Shown here piece after piece: positions 25,947-34,708 of a stretch of 64,000 bases of DNA. Location of the stretch: assembly GCA_963510375.1 (NCBI GenBank), contig CAUPES010000009.1:1-64000 (forward strand), given 5' to 3'. The translations under genes were made by a program, and so were the position numbers. The stretch's first letter is position 1; the number at the start of each line of letters is the position of its first letter. Source of the DNA: Fastidiosipila sp963510375 (GTDB lineage: Bacteria; Bacillota; Clostridia; Saccharofermentanales; Fastidiosipilaceae). A model generated the notes under the pieces. It was given only the letters and a program-made list of their open reading frames with translations, was not told where the DNA came from and made no database searches.

Positions 25947-26873
25947 TCAGTTCTCTAATTCAGATTTGGTAGTAGATATTAATTTTTTCAGATCGTTCTT
26001 AGATAAATTACTATCATCTTGCAATTCCATGAGAATTGTCTTGCTTGTTTTCCCTGCTTTTAAAGATTCTTTTATTAGTGTTTTTAACTCAAGCTGTTCG
26101 TTTGTATTCTGGGTTGCTTCCTCTTCTGCACTGGCTTTACCTAGAAGCAAAACGAACTCTCCCCTAATCTTGTTATCTGTATAATATACAATAATATTTT
26201 CTACAGTATCTCTAATCACTTCTTCGTATCTTTTTGTAAGCTCTCGACCAATTACAAGTTCACGCTTCCCAAGACCTGCTGCTACAAGATCATTTAAAGT
26301 TTGTAACAATCTGTGTGGAGCTTCATATAGCACTGTAATCCCCTTGTATCCTTTAATATCTTCTAATAACTCATGTTTATCAATTTCTTTTTGTGGTAAA
26401 AAACCAACAAATCTGAAATCGTCTGCTGGCAGTCCACCTAGACTAACTATAGCAATACTTGCGGACGGTCCCGGCACTACTTTAACTTCCAAACCAGCAT
26501 CTAAACAAGCATCAACAAGCTCTACTCCTGGATCTGAAATTGTAGGCATACCTGCATCTGAGATCTGAGCCATTGACTTCCCTGCTTGTAAATCAGCAAT
26601 TGCTGCATCTATACGAGAACGAAAATTATGTTGGTGAAAACTTAAGTAATGCGGCTTAATTCCAAAAGATAGGAGTAATTCTGAACTAGTTCTAGTGTCT
26701 TCTGCTAAAACTATATCAACTTGAGCTAGTGTACTCAGAGCCCGCACAGATATATCTCCCAAATTTCCAATAGGAGTACCAACAATATAGAGAACTCCTG
26801 GTTCAACTGCAGTACTCTCCCAAATTTCTTGTAATTTCTTCTTTGGAAATTGTTCAACAAAGTTTTCCCTCAT
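25947..26873 (-). CDS. rsmI: 16S rRNA (cytidine1402-2'-O)-methyltransferase
   Basis: RsmI methylates the ribose of C1402 in 16S rRNA. The 308-aa tetrapyrrole-methylase-fold protein shows YIVGTPIGNLGDIS, LAEDTRTS, SFHQHN, ISDAGMPTISDPG and VPGPSASIAIVSLGG, all hallmarks of the family. About 27 residues precede the usual start of the domain, so a slightly shorter protein is possible. It overlaps the upstream trmN6-like gene by one base, an order also found in Bacillus (yabB-yazA-yabC), which implies coupled translation. Confidence 0.95.
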   Translation of the reverse strand: MRENFVEQFPKKKLQEIWESTAVEPGVLYIVGTPIGNLGDISVRALSTLAQVDIVLAEDTRTSSELLLSFGIKPHYLSFHQHNFRSRIDAAIADLQAGKSMAQISDAGMPTISDPGVELVDACLDAGLEVKVVPGPSASIAIVSLGGLPADDFRFVGFLPQKEIDKHELLEDIKGYKGITVLYEAPHRLLQTLNDLVAAGLGKRELVIGRELTKRYEEVIRDTVENIIVYYTDNKIRGEFVLLLGKASAEEEATQNTNEQLELKTLIKESLKAGKTSKTILMELQDDSNLSKNDLKKLISTTKSELEN

Positions 26874-27844
26874 TATTTGTCTACCTCGCTTATCTCACTT
26901 ATTTCGTTGACCTCGCTTACCTCGCTATAATACGCAGCTACTTCATCAGTATACTCTCCAGTGTTGTTATAAATGACCAAATCTTTGCCCCATTCGAAAC
27001 TTCGCTGCTTGCCCTTGGATAAAGCTAACAAGAACACTTTTACCTTAGCACCATACTTAGGCAAAACAGCACGCAAAAAGTATGGATAAAGTTGATATTT
27101 ACTAGCTATATTAATTATCTCTACTAAACGTTCTGGTCTATGCAGCAAAGCCATCTTCCCAGAGTACTTGAGTGACTTGCTCACAAATTTCATATAATTA
27201 TCGAGACTTAAGAAGATCTCATCTCTAGCTGCACTTACTTCCAACTCTGAAATCTTGCTAAGATCTCTTGTAGGTCCAGAATTTTGCTTAAAATATGGAG
27301 GATTGCAGATAGCTAAATCGAAATGTTCTTGGAAGTCGAATTGTTCTTGGAAATCAAATTGCTCTTGAAAATCAAAATCTAAACTATCGTGCTCACCAGT
27401 GTTAGACTTATCTCTAGAAACTTCACTTGCAGCAGAATCAGCTAAAGTCTTAATATCCGCCCTTACTGCCTGGAATCGTTTGTCTAAATTATTCATTTTG
27501 AGGTTAGCTTGCAAAAGTTCATATGGTCGCTCCATTAACTCAATAGCCACGCCTTGAGAATTAGGTATATGAGCTGAACTCAAAACTGTAAGAATTCCGG
27601 CTCCAGCTCCTGGATCTAGAATATTTATGTGAGAATTTCCATTTTCTAAATTTCTCATCTCAGCGGTATTAATAAGACTTTTGGCAAAATTAACTAAGAA
27701 GATCTGTTCATTACCAAAACGAAAACTATCTTCTAATTGAAAATACAATAAACCAGCACGATCCAAATTTTCCAAACGCAGGCCTGGATATTCTTTAATT
27801 TTTCTCATATATTCAGGAACTTGGTCACGTCTATCTGGAGTCAT
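26873..27844 (-). CDS. tRNA1(Val) (adenine37-N6)-methyltransferase-like protein
   Basis: A 323-aa class I methyltransferase of the TrmN6/YabB type. The SAM-binding motif I is ILDPGAGAGIL (about 75-85) and the catalytic motif is CNPPYF (180-185), as expected for N6-adenine methylation. The segment just before the catalytic motif contains three copies of FDFQEQ (157-174), an insertion not expected in the family. The C-terminus ends in a short repetitive Ser-Glu-Val/Ile run. It sits one base after murJ and overlaps rsmI by one base. Substrate is inferred from family and context. Confidence 0.85.
   Translation of the reverse strand: MTPDRRDQVPEYMRKIKEYPGLRLENLDRAGLLYFQLEDSFRFGNEQIFLVNFAKSLINTAEMRNLENGNSHINILDPGAGAGILTVLSSAHIPNSQGVAIELMERPYELLQANLKMNNLDKRFQAVRADIKTLADSAASEVSRDKSNTGEHDSLDFDFQEQFDFQEQFDFQEHFDLAICNPPYFKQNSGPTRDLSKISELEVSAARDEIFLSLDNYMKFVSKSLKYSGKMALLHRPERLVEIINIASKYQLYPYFLRAVLPKYGAKVKVFLLALSKGKQRSFEWGKDLVIYNNTGEYTDEVAAYYSEVSEVNEISEISEVDK
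27323..27376 (-). repeat. Three 18-bp repeats inside the trmN6-like gene
   Basis: Three imperfect 18-bp units encode FDFQEQ, FDFQEQ and FDFQEH immediately upstream of the NPPYF catalytic motif. The reading frame is kept, so copy number can change without disrupting the gene. Confidence 0.8.
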
Positions 27845-27845
27845 C

Positions 27846-29507
27846 TTACTTACCTGGTCTTATTTTATTTCTTACCTTCTTGAAAAGAGATTTAATCATC
27901 TTAAAGACCCAAGTAACTTCGTTTACTTCCAAGAAATGGGCGGCAATGAAATATGCTCCCATTGCGATTACACCATTAATTACATATAAGATTAATTGCT
28001 TAGCCTTGCTTGTATAGACTGGACTGATGATGTGCAACAATACCAATATACTGAATGTAAATATTGACGCAACTACAGACTTCCAGACAAAGCTATTAAT
28101 ATTTTCAACTTCAATTTTGTTCTTCATCATGCCTAAAATGAAATATGAAATTATAGTAACTATTAGTTGACTTAGAACTGTCGCCCACGCTAATCCATCA
28201 ATGCCTAGAGCAAAGCCATTTATAAACACATAACAGAAAGCATAGTTAGCTAATAAATTAATAATTGTAGTTATCAAAATAATATAGTTCTTTTGTAAAG
28301 CAAAAAATACTTGATTAATAAAGTATAAGAAAGGTCCAACAATGAAGTCTATGGAGTAAATTCTTAAAATTGCTGCAGTAACTTTTACATTTTCATTTGT
28401 ATAGGTTGCTGGATTCCATTGGTAGACCGCTTGTACAGTTTCCTCTGAAAATACCGCAAAGAATAGAGCCACAGGTACCATAATAACTAGAACTAACTTA
28501 ACAGTTTTGGTCAAGAAATTGCTTGCTTCTTTATCCGCACCTCTCGCCATAAAACCACTAATATTAGACAACAAGAAACTACCTATGCTAGAAACAATTA
28601 CTTGATAAGGTAAATTAAATAAAGTATTAGCATTTCTCAAACTCGTAACTACACCAGTACTCGCATTAGGGATATTTTGCTGAGCCAAACCAGCAAACCC
28701 CTGCTGTACTATAGTGTTCATCTGTGCGACTGTACCAGATAATAACGCTGGCACTGCTAACCAGAGAAGATACCAGAATTTCTTATCTTTAAAGTCCAAG
28801 TTAGGCTTATATTTCACCATATAAGGTTTAGCAAAATAAAATATATACAAGAAGTACATGACAGCGGCAAAGACTACACCCCAGGCTACATTAACTGCAC
28901 CTTCTTTGGTAGGAGCGGCCAAAAATATTATCGCTAATAGATAGAAAATATTATAAACACTATCACCTAAAGCAGGTAATCCATAAACTTTGTTGGCTGA
29001 CAAGGTAGAAGTTATGATTGCTAACAATATAAAAAAGAAAGTCTGTAAATAAACAACTCTAGATACAGACGTTGCTATTCCTAGAACTTCCACATGCTGA
29101 CCAGGATTCAAGAAACTAATAATCTCTGCAGAAAACAACTCTCCTACAAGCATAAATCCTGCAAATGCAATCATTATAAAAGTGAAGAAAGTAGAAATAC
29201 TTGGCCAGACCTTATCTTCTTCATCTCTCTCAATAGCACCGGACAACATTGGCACAACAGCTGCTCCAATTGCCCCACCAACTAGAATATTGTATACGAG
29301 ATCAGGAACCGCAAAGCCCAAGTAATAACCATCAGTAACATTACCATAGCCAAAGCGGTGAGTGATCATAATTTCACGCACAAAGCCAATAACCTTAGCA
29401 AGGACTACAGCAATTATTGCAAAGAGCATGTATGCCGAATAAGCAGAGAGGTTCTGCGCCTTTCTATTATGTTGTTTTGCATTGGCATTATTACCTTCTT
29501 GGTTCAT
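27846..29507 (-). CDS. murJ: Lipid II flippase MurJ
   Basis: A 553-aa polytopic membrane protein of the MOP superfamily with about 14 helices; MurJ moves lipid II across the membrane for peptidoglycan synthesis. The N-terminal KVIGFVREIMITHRFG carries the conserved Arg-Glu of MurJ, and PDLVYNILVGGAIGAAVVP with its Gly/Ala-rich helix is typical. The C-terminus ends in a basic patch (FKKVRNKIRPGK). It is followed after one base by the trmN6-like gene and probably heads the murJ-trmN6-rsmI operon. The ribosome binding site AAGGA is unusually distant (about 17 bases). Confidence 0.93.
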   Translation of the reverse strand: MNQEGNNANAKQHNRKAQNLSAYSAYMLFAIIAVVLAKVIGFVREIMITHRFGYGNVTDGYYLGFAVPDLVYNILVGGAIGAAVVPMLSGAIERDEEDKVWPSISTFFTFIMIAFAGFMLVGELFSAEIISFLNPGQHVEVLGIATSVSRVVYLQTFFFILLAIITSTLSANKVYGLPALGDSVYNIFYLLAIIFLAAPTKEGAVNVAWGVVFAAVMYFLYIFYFAKPYMVKYKPNLDFKDKKFWYLLWLAVPALLSGTVAQMNTIVQQGFAGLAQQNIPNASTGVVTSLRNANTLFNLPYQVIVSSIGSFLLSNISGFMARGADKEASNFLTKTVKLVLVIMVPVALFFAVFSEETVQAVYQWNPATYTNENVKVTAAILRIYSIDFIVGPFLYFINQVFFALQKNYIILITTIINLLANYAFCYVFINGFALGIDGLAWATVLSQLIVTIISYFILGMMKNKIEVENINSFVWKSVVASIFTFSILVLLHIISPVYTSKAKQLILYVINGVIAMGAYFIAAHFLEVNEVTWVFKMIKSLFKKVRNKIRPGK

Positions 29508-29557
29508 ATACTTAATTAATAATTCCTTTTCTAAAGAAATCTCCTAAACATAAAAAA

Positions 29558-30610
29558 TTAATTTCTGTTTAACCTATTCAAGTTTAGATTACTTCTCAAT
29601 TTAAGCAACATTCCGCAGATGCTTATTTCAAAATTTACATTTGCCTTGTTTCTTTTAGACACTTCATTCAAAGTCTGCAAAGCATTTGATAAATCAGGAA
29701 TAGAAAATTTATATTCCTGATTTAACTTCTGTAAATAGCTAATCATATCTTGATTTAGCAAATTATTATTGTCAATTTGCGTGCCTGCTTTTAGTAAAAC
29801 CATGTCTCTTAAGAAACTTTGTAAAAACAATATATTTGTATTCATACTAGATTTGTTCTTATCCCAAAATGTATAGCACGTAGTCAAAACATCTACTTCT
29901 CTAGCACGTAAAAATTCTACAAACCATTTAAATATTTCTTTACGCTCTTCTTGTAAGTCTTCATCTTTTGCTAATTGCAAGGCTAATTGTGGCAGTCCTG
30001 AAGAGAAATTAATTGCTAAACTTCTCTGCTTCGGATCATTAATATCATGCACATCTAAAAAAACATTCAAGTCCGTACGACTCATTGCGGGAATCTTAAT
30101 CTCTCTCGCTCTTGACCTTAGAGTTGGCAACAATTTCGTCCTATCATCTACGGTCAAAATAAAATAAGCATAACTTGGAGGTTCTTCTAATACTTTAAGT
30201 AACGCATTTTGAGCGCCTTCCTGTAATGCATTAGCATCGATTCGCCAGAGCTTAACATTATTAAGTTGAGGCAAAATATTTATCTCTGCATGAACTCTAT
30301 CTCTAATTGTTTGAATCGCAATATTCTTTGAATCTTTCTCTGGATTAATCGCTAAATAATCAGGATGAGTTCCATTCTCTAAATATCTGCACGCTTGACA
30401 TTCCAGGCAAGCCCCAGCTTCTCCAGGCGCCTCGCATAATAGATTAGAAGCTAGAGCATCTGCCCAAGCTTCCTTATCTGTGCCTTGAGATCCAATAAAG
30501 ACAATAAATCTATCATCCCTATCTTGAGCAATCTTAATCAGCTCGCTCTTGATCTCACTGCGTCCTATTAAATTGTTATAATTCTTACATTTTTTCAAAA
30601 TATTCAACAT
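29558..30610 (-). CDS. holB: DNA polymerase III subunit delta-prime
   Basis: A 350-aa clamp-loader subunit. The zinc-binding Cys cluster (CEAPGEAGACLECQAC), NALLKVLEEPPSYAYFIL and the LRSRA segment are typical of the delta-prime family. The Walker A region is degenerate (GSQGTDKEA), as accepted for delta-prime, which need not hydrolyse ATP. The start overlaps the end of darA by 26 bp and has no obvious ribosome binding site, so translation is probably coupled to darA. The tmk-darA-holB order matches Bacillus, except that yaaR is missing. Confidence 0.93.
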   Translation of the reverse strand: MLNILKKCKNYNNLIGRSEIKSELIKIAQDRDDRFIVFIGSQGTDKEAWADALASNLLCEAPGEAGACLECQACRYLENGTHPDYLAINPEKDSKNIAIQTIRDRVHAEINILPQLNNVKLWRIDANALQEGAQNALLKVLEEPPSYAYFILTVDDRTKLLPTLRSRAREIKIPAMSRTDLNVFLDVHDINDPKQRSLAINFSSGLPQLALQLAKDEDLQEERKEIFKWFVEFLRAREVDVLTTCYTFWDKNKSSMNTNILFLQSFLRDMVLLKAGTQIDNNNLLNQDMISYLQKLNQEYKFSIPDLSNALQTLNEVSKRNKANVNFEISICGMLLKLRSNLNLNRLNRN

Positions 30611-30911
30611 TTACTATGAAAACTGTAGCACCACCAACATTAACTTCTACTGGATATGCTCCGTATCCCATGGTTGTAGCTCCTAAACTGCTTGCATCAA
30701 CTGCAACTTTTCTGGAACTGGAGTGATCTCTGATAATGTCCAAGGCTTCTTTAACTTGATCATCCTCAACACCACACATTAAAGTAGTATTACCTGAGCG
30801 CAAGAAACCACCTGTAGAGCTTAGCTTTGTAATTCTATAACCCTCTTTGTTCAAGGCCCCCATAACTCTACTACTATCATCATCATGCACAATAGTGAAA
30901 ATTAATTTCAT
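30585..30911 (-). CDS. darA: Cyclic-di-AMP receptor DarA (PstA)
   Basis: A 108-aa PII-like trimeric receptor that binds the second messenger c-di-AMP. The family segments KLIFTIVHDDD, SSTGGFLRSGNTTLMCGVED and the C-terminal VNVGGATVFIVNVE are clear. It lacks the nitrogen-sensing T-loop of true PII proteins. AGGAGGT precedes the ATG. It overlaps tmk by 4 bp upstream and holB by 26 bp downstream. Its output partner is unknown in the family generally. Confidence 0.95.
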   Translation of the reverse strand: MKLIFTIVHDDDSSRVMGALNKEGYRITKLSSTGGFLRSGNTTLMCGVEDDQVKEALDIIRDHSSSRKVAVDASSLGATTMGYGAYPVEVNVGGATVFIVNVEYFEKM

Positions 30912-31564
30912 AATTTACCTCCTCTAAAATCTTCTATCAATTCGTCTAGAATTCTTTTTATTTTCGCACTAACTTCTTCAATACTAGTGCCAGCATTTAC
31001 AGTTATAACTCTTGCTTCCTTGGCTGCTATCTCGAGATACTTATCTCTCACTCTACGAGCAAAATTAGTACTCTCTAATTCCATTCTATCTTCTGAAGTG
31101 TTAGTTTCTAACTCTCTTTGTTCTCTGCGTTTGATGGCTTCGTCCACAGGTAAGTCAAGATAAATTGTCACATCAGGTTCCAAGCCTTGGCATGCAAATT
31201 CAATTATTTCTCGAGCCTGTTTCTCATTAAGACCTCTACCACCAACTTGATACGCAATACTAGAATCGTAAAATCTATCTGAAATTACCCAGATACCTTT
31301 AGCAATTGTTGGTTTAACTAACTCCTCAACTAACTGAGCTCTACCAGCATTGAACAACAACAACTCAGCCTCCGCTGTCATATTTAGATTATCTTTGTCC
31401 AATAAAATCTCTCTAATTGCTTCACCAATCCTACTACCACCAGGCTCTCTTAGTGAAATATAGTCTATGTTTTGGGACAATAAATACTCTTGAATAAACT
31501 TGACCTGAGTTCCCTTACCAACTCCGTCACCACCTTCAATTGTTATAAAAAGTCCCTTTTTCAT
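30908..31564 (-). CDS. tmk: Thymidylate kinase
   Basis: A 218-aa kinase that converts dTMP to dTDP for DNA synthesis. It has the P-loop GGDGVGKGTQ (about 10-19), the TMP-binding LREPGGSRIGE and the SDRFYDSSIAYQ motif. The LID region lacks extra Arg-rich sequence, as in Gram-positive types. It is the first gene of tmk-darA-holB, with AGGAGA upstream. Confidence 0.97.
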   Translation of the reverse strand: MKKGLFITIEGGDGVGKGTQVKFIQEYLLSQNIDYISLREPGGSRIGEAIREILLDKDNLNMTAEAELLLFNAGRAQLVEELVKPTIAKGIWVISDRFYDSSIAYQVGGRGLNEKQAREIIEFACQGLEPDVTIYLDLPVDEAIKRREQRELETNTSEDRMELESTNFARRVRDKYLEIAAKEARVITVNAGTSIEEVSAKIKRILDELIEDFRGGKL

Positions 31565-31675
31565 ATTTCAAAAATTTTACTTCTCCTATTTTTCTTCTAT
31601 AAGGTAATCTATGTACTTTCGCTCTGGCAATTCACAGCATATCTCCAGAGATTTAAATTTAGACTTTATTTTTGC

Positions 31676-32239
31676 CTATAAACCAATATTCTCTATACTA
31701 GATATTTCCAAAGCAATCTCTTTTTCGATATCTGCAATTTCACGACGGATATCTTCTGCAGTTTCAACTTCTGACATAGTTTCCTTGTCTACTTGTGGTC
31801 CTAAATTCTTTCTACGATTAACCTTATGCTTATCTTGCATGCGTTTTGGTTTAGAATTTCTATTTAATTCTTTATTATCTTGTGATTGTTTGCTCTTTCT
31901 ATTTGCGGAATTTTGCGAATTTAAGCTCTGCTTATCTTGATTGTTGCCATTGCTATTCAATTGCCTGTTATTTCTATTATTTTCGGTATTTCTTCTGTTA
32001 TTAGAGTCATTAGCCGAACTACCTTGAGCAGATCTATTATTGTTGTTGCTATTATTTTTATTTACAACTCTAGCATTTACTCTATACTCGGAATTAGTAT
32101 TACCTCTAACATTTCCCTTATTATCTTGATTTCGACCTCTTCTAGGTCTACTCTTGGCAAAATTAGGATTTTTGCTGTCTGAGTTTCTATTGTTATTTCT
32201 GCTATTAGCGTTATTACCGCTGTTATTATCTGTTCCCAT
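31676..32239 (-). CDS. Asn-rich, low-complexity basic protein
   Basis: A 187-aa protein of unknown function. Residues 1-145 are dominated by Asn, Ser, Arg, Lys and Gln with runs such as NNNR and RRGR, so they should be disordered and strongly positive. The last about 40 residues (ETMSEVETAEDIRREIADIE) are acidic and predicted to form one amphipathic helix. GAGGGTGAGG precedes the ATG, which supports translation. No domain is recognised; binding of RNA or another polyanion is conceivable from composition only. It lies between a membrane protein gene and tmk. Confidence 0.6.
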   Translation of the reverse strand: MGTDNNSGNNANSRNNNRNSDSKNPNFAKSRPRRGRNQDNKGNVRGNTNSEYRVNARVVNKNNSNNNNRSAQGSSANDSNNRRNTENNRNNRQLNSNGNNQDKQSLNSQNSANRKSKQSQDNKELNRNSKPKRMQDKHKVNRRKNLGPQVDKETMSEVETAEDIRREIADIEKEIALEISSIENIGL

Positions 32240-32365
32240 ACCTCACCCTCGTTTTAATTACTACATAATTGTGTGCTTAGTTTGTTTGTATAAAAAGTAA
32301 TATTCTTGCTCGACTTTAAGATTCTTTTGCTAAACTTTTGAATTCTTTTTACTAAACTTTGGATT

Positions 32366-33391
32366 CTATTTTTTCTCACTAGGATTAAATTCTTCTTCTC
32401 TAGGGCTGGTCAAAGTTTGACCTTCAGCTTTTGCACTTTCTTGTAATTTAGAAAATGCTACATCTCTAGTTTGTCTGTTCTCTGCAGCTTTTAACCTTTC
32501 CAATGCATTTTTATTTAAATCATATTTTTCAGAAATTAGGTTGTGTTCTTTTTTAGTAATAGCTCTTAGTCTAATTCCATTTTTCACTGTATCAAGATCT
32601 ATATTTTCCAGAAAAGAATTAAACTCCAATACATATAGAGGATTATTATTTTTCTGCGTACTGGCACTTGCTGTAGTAGTTTTTTTAGTTGTTGCGTTGG
32701 TATTATTTGCAGCATCTTTATTCGTGCTTGTCGATACAGAACTCTCTGACGCTTCTGTATTAGTTGCTTGAGTTAAATTATTTGCATCTAAACCTATGTT
32801 CTTAATGTTAAGCTCAGTTATGCTACCTGGGAAAGAATAGAACCTAACTGCTCTTAGATCTTTCATCTCTGCATCTGCTTGTTGATGCTCACTTAATTTT
32901 TGCAGCAAAAATTTAACTGCATTTATATATTCATCTGTATTTTTTATCTTTGTTGACAAAATTATGTCAAGACGTGCCGGTAATAACGACAGATTTAAGT
33001 CTAAAGCCTTCTCTGACTCGGTTGTACTCTCAATGTTATACCCTTCTATCCAGTCACTATATTTATTTGCTAAAGGTTTAATTTTTTCTTTGTAGAAATT
33101 TTCTGTTTTTACCTTATACAAATTGTCTCTAATTTCATTGCCTTTTGCACCTAAGTTAAAGACATAGCTAACATCAAATTTAGTACCCATGTTATTAGCT
33201 TTTGCCTCAGCAGTTGCTCCCAAAGGTATTAGAGTGAGTTTGACATTTCTAACATCAAAAGTATCAATTGGGTACCTTGTATTAAGCTCTTTTTTCATCC
33301 TATTTGCTAAATGATTCTTGTAAAGCAAAAAACTGAGCAAAAAGGCAACAAGAATTATTAACATGATTAATATTTTGTTTTTACGTCTCAC
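32366..33391 (-). CDS. Membrane-anchored protein of unknown function
   Basis: A 341-aa protein with a single N-terminal membrane helix (about 7-24) and an extracytoplasmic body. Residues 26-205 look folded; about 210-250 form a Ser/Thr/Ala/Asn-rich linker, followed by a charged C-terminal segment. It has no lipobox and no recognised domain. The start codon is GTG with AGAGAG upstream. It is divergent from manA, and its gene is followed 126 bp later by that of the Asn-rich protein. No function is assigned. Confidence 0.65.
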   Translation of the reverse strand: MRRKNKILIMLIILVAFLLSFLLYKNHLANRMKKELNTRYPIDTFDVRNVKLTLIPLGATAEAKANNMGTKFDVSYVFNLGAKGNEIRDNLYKVKTENFYKEKIKPLANKYSDWIEGYNIESTTESEKALDLNLSLLPARLDIILSTKIKNTDEYINAVKFLLQKLSEHQQADAEMKDLRAVRFYSFPGSITELNIKNIGLDANNLTQATNTEASESSVSTSTNKDAANNTNATTKKTTTASASTQKNNNPLYVLEFNSFLENIDLDTVKNGIRLRAITKKEHNLISEKYDLNKNALERLKAAENRQTRDVAFSKLQESAKAEGQTLTSPREEEFNPSEKK

Positions 33392-33534
33392 TTCTTATCT
33401 CTCTTAACTGAATTTATTTAATGGCTATATTTTACTAGAATTTACCAACTATTGCCAAACAATATATCCATTAAATTCGTAGACTGTATTATATCATTTT
33501 TAAATAGTGTTAAATTCTCTTTAACAATCTTAAA

Positions 33535-33556
33535 CATTCTCACTGTTTAGTGAATG
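33535..33556. promoter_or_regulatory. Imperfect dyad in the manA upstream region
   Basis: CATTCTCACT and AGTGAATG form an imperfect inverted repeat (one extra base) around GTTT, just upstream of the proposed manA promoter and between divergent genes. It is a possible operator. Confidence 0.35.
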
Positions 33557-33561
33557 ATATC

Positions 33562-33590
33562 TTCAATAAAATACGATAATTTGATAGAAT
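33562..33590 (+). promoter_or_regulatory. Probable manA promoter
   Basis: A -35-like TTCAAT (33562-33567) and a -10 TAGAAT (33585-33590) are 17 bp apart. Transcription would begin about 30 bp before the GTG start. Confidence 0.5.
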
Positions 33591-33628
33591 AAAGGCAAAT
33601 ATTTATATAGTCAAAGGGAGGCTAAGAG

Positions 33629-34603
33629 GTGAACAAAATATTTAAATTAAAACCAGCAATATCTCCAAAAGTTTGGGGTGGTACAAGACTCGCAAACGAA
33701 TTTGATAAAGCTGAAGCTGGCACACAAATTGGTGAAACTTGGGAAATCTCTGCACACGCAGATGGTGAAGCCGTTATAGAAAACGGCGAACTTGCAGGCA
33801 AAACCTTGGCAGCAGTTGTTAAGGCAAATCCTGAAGTCATGGGAACTTATCCTAACGAAATTGGATATTTCCCAATCTTAACTAAGTTTATTGACGCTAA
33901 ATCAGCTCTATCAATTCAAGTGCACCCAAATGATGAGTACGCCCACAAGAATGAGGGAGATAATGGTAAAACAGAAATGTGGTACATTATCGGTGCTGAA
34001 GAAGGAAGCTTCATCTATCTTGGTCCAAAAGAAACTTTGAACGAAGAGGAAGCGAGAGAGAAACTTGCAGATGGTACTTTTGCAGAATTATTAAGACCGT
34101 TTGAAGTCCAACCAGGAGACTGCTTCTACGTACCTTCGGGAACCATACACGCAATTGGTGCTGGCGTTCTGGTTTATGAGATCCAACAAAGTTCAAACAT
34201 AACCTACAGGCTATTTGATTACAATAGACCTGGAAGTGATGGTAAACCTAGAGAGTTACATATTGAGCAATCTTTCGCAGTTATGGATTTAGATCCTGTA
34301 GATATGAAAAATGTTTCCTTGGCTAAAGACAGAAAAGCTGGCGAAGAAAAATTATTCTACGGCAAACATTTTCAAACTGACCTAATCACAGTAGCAGGCG
34401 AAAGAAGTCTAGAAGTTGGAAATGAAAGTTTCTTAGGTTTAACAATTATTGAAGGCGAAGCAAAAGCTAGCCGCGCAAACGAAGAAGTTCAGCTCAAATT
34501 AGGTGAAACAATATTTGTTCCTGCCGGTTCTGATTCTCTATTGTTATCTGGTGACTGTAAGGCTATTATTAGTAGAGTTCATCCTTCTGAAAGTGATGTA
34601 TAA
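33629..34603 (+). CDS. manA: Mannose-6-phosphate isomerase, class I
   Basis: A 324-aa cupin enzyme that interconverts mannose-6-phosphate and fructose-6-phosphate. Zinc-site motifs are IQVHPNDEYA (His and Glu), TEMWYIIGAEEG and the YVPSGTIHAIGAGV helix. The start is GTG, with GGGAGG seven to eight bases upstream. It is followed by phosphoglucomutase and lies a few kilobases from the mannosidase locus, so it fits a route from host or plant mannosides into glycolysis. Confidence 0.95.
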   Translation: MNKIFKLKPAISPKVWGGTRLANEFDKAEAGTQIGETWEISAHADGEAVIENGELAGKTLAAVVKANPEVMGTYPNEIGYFPILTKFIDAKSALSIQVHPNDEYAHKNEGDNGKTEMWYIIGAEEGSFIYLGPKETLNEEEAREKLADGTFAELLRPFEVQPGDCFYVPSGTIHAIGAGVLVYEIQQSSNITYRLFDYNRPGSDGKPRELHIEQSFAVMDLDPVDMKNVSLAKDRKAGEEKLFYGKHFQTDLITVAGERSLEVGNESFLGLTIIEGEAKASRANEEVQLKLGETIFVPAGSDSLLLSGDCKAIISRVHPSESDV

Positions 34604-34708
34604 AAGATTTGTAGTTTGCTTGACAAAAATATTAAGCGATATGCAAGTTCTATAGAAAATTAGGAGAAAAGAAAAGAAAAAGGAAAGAAAAAGGAAAGAG
34701 GTATTTTA

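Noticed and set aside
31622..31650. CTCTGG/CCAGAG inverted repeat before tmk as terminator
   Set aside because: The stem is only six bp with a 17-nt loop and has no T-run on either strand.
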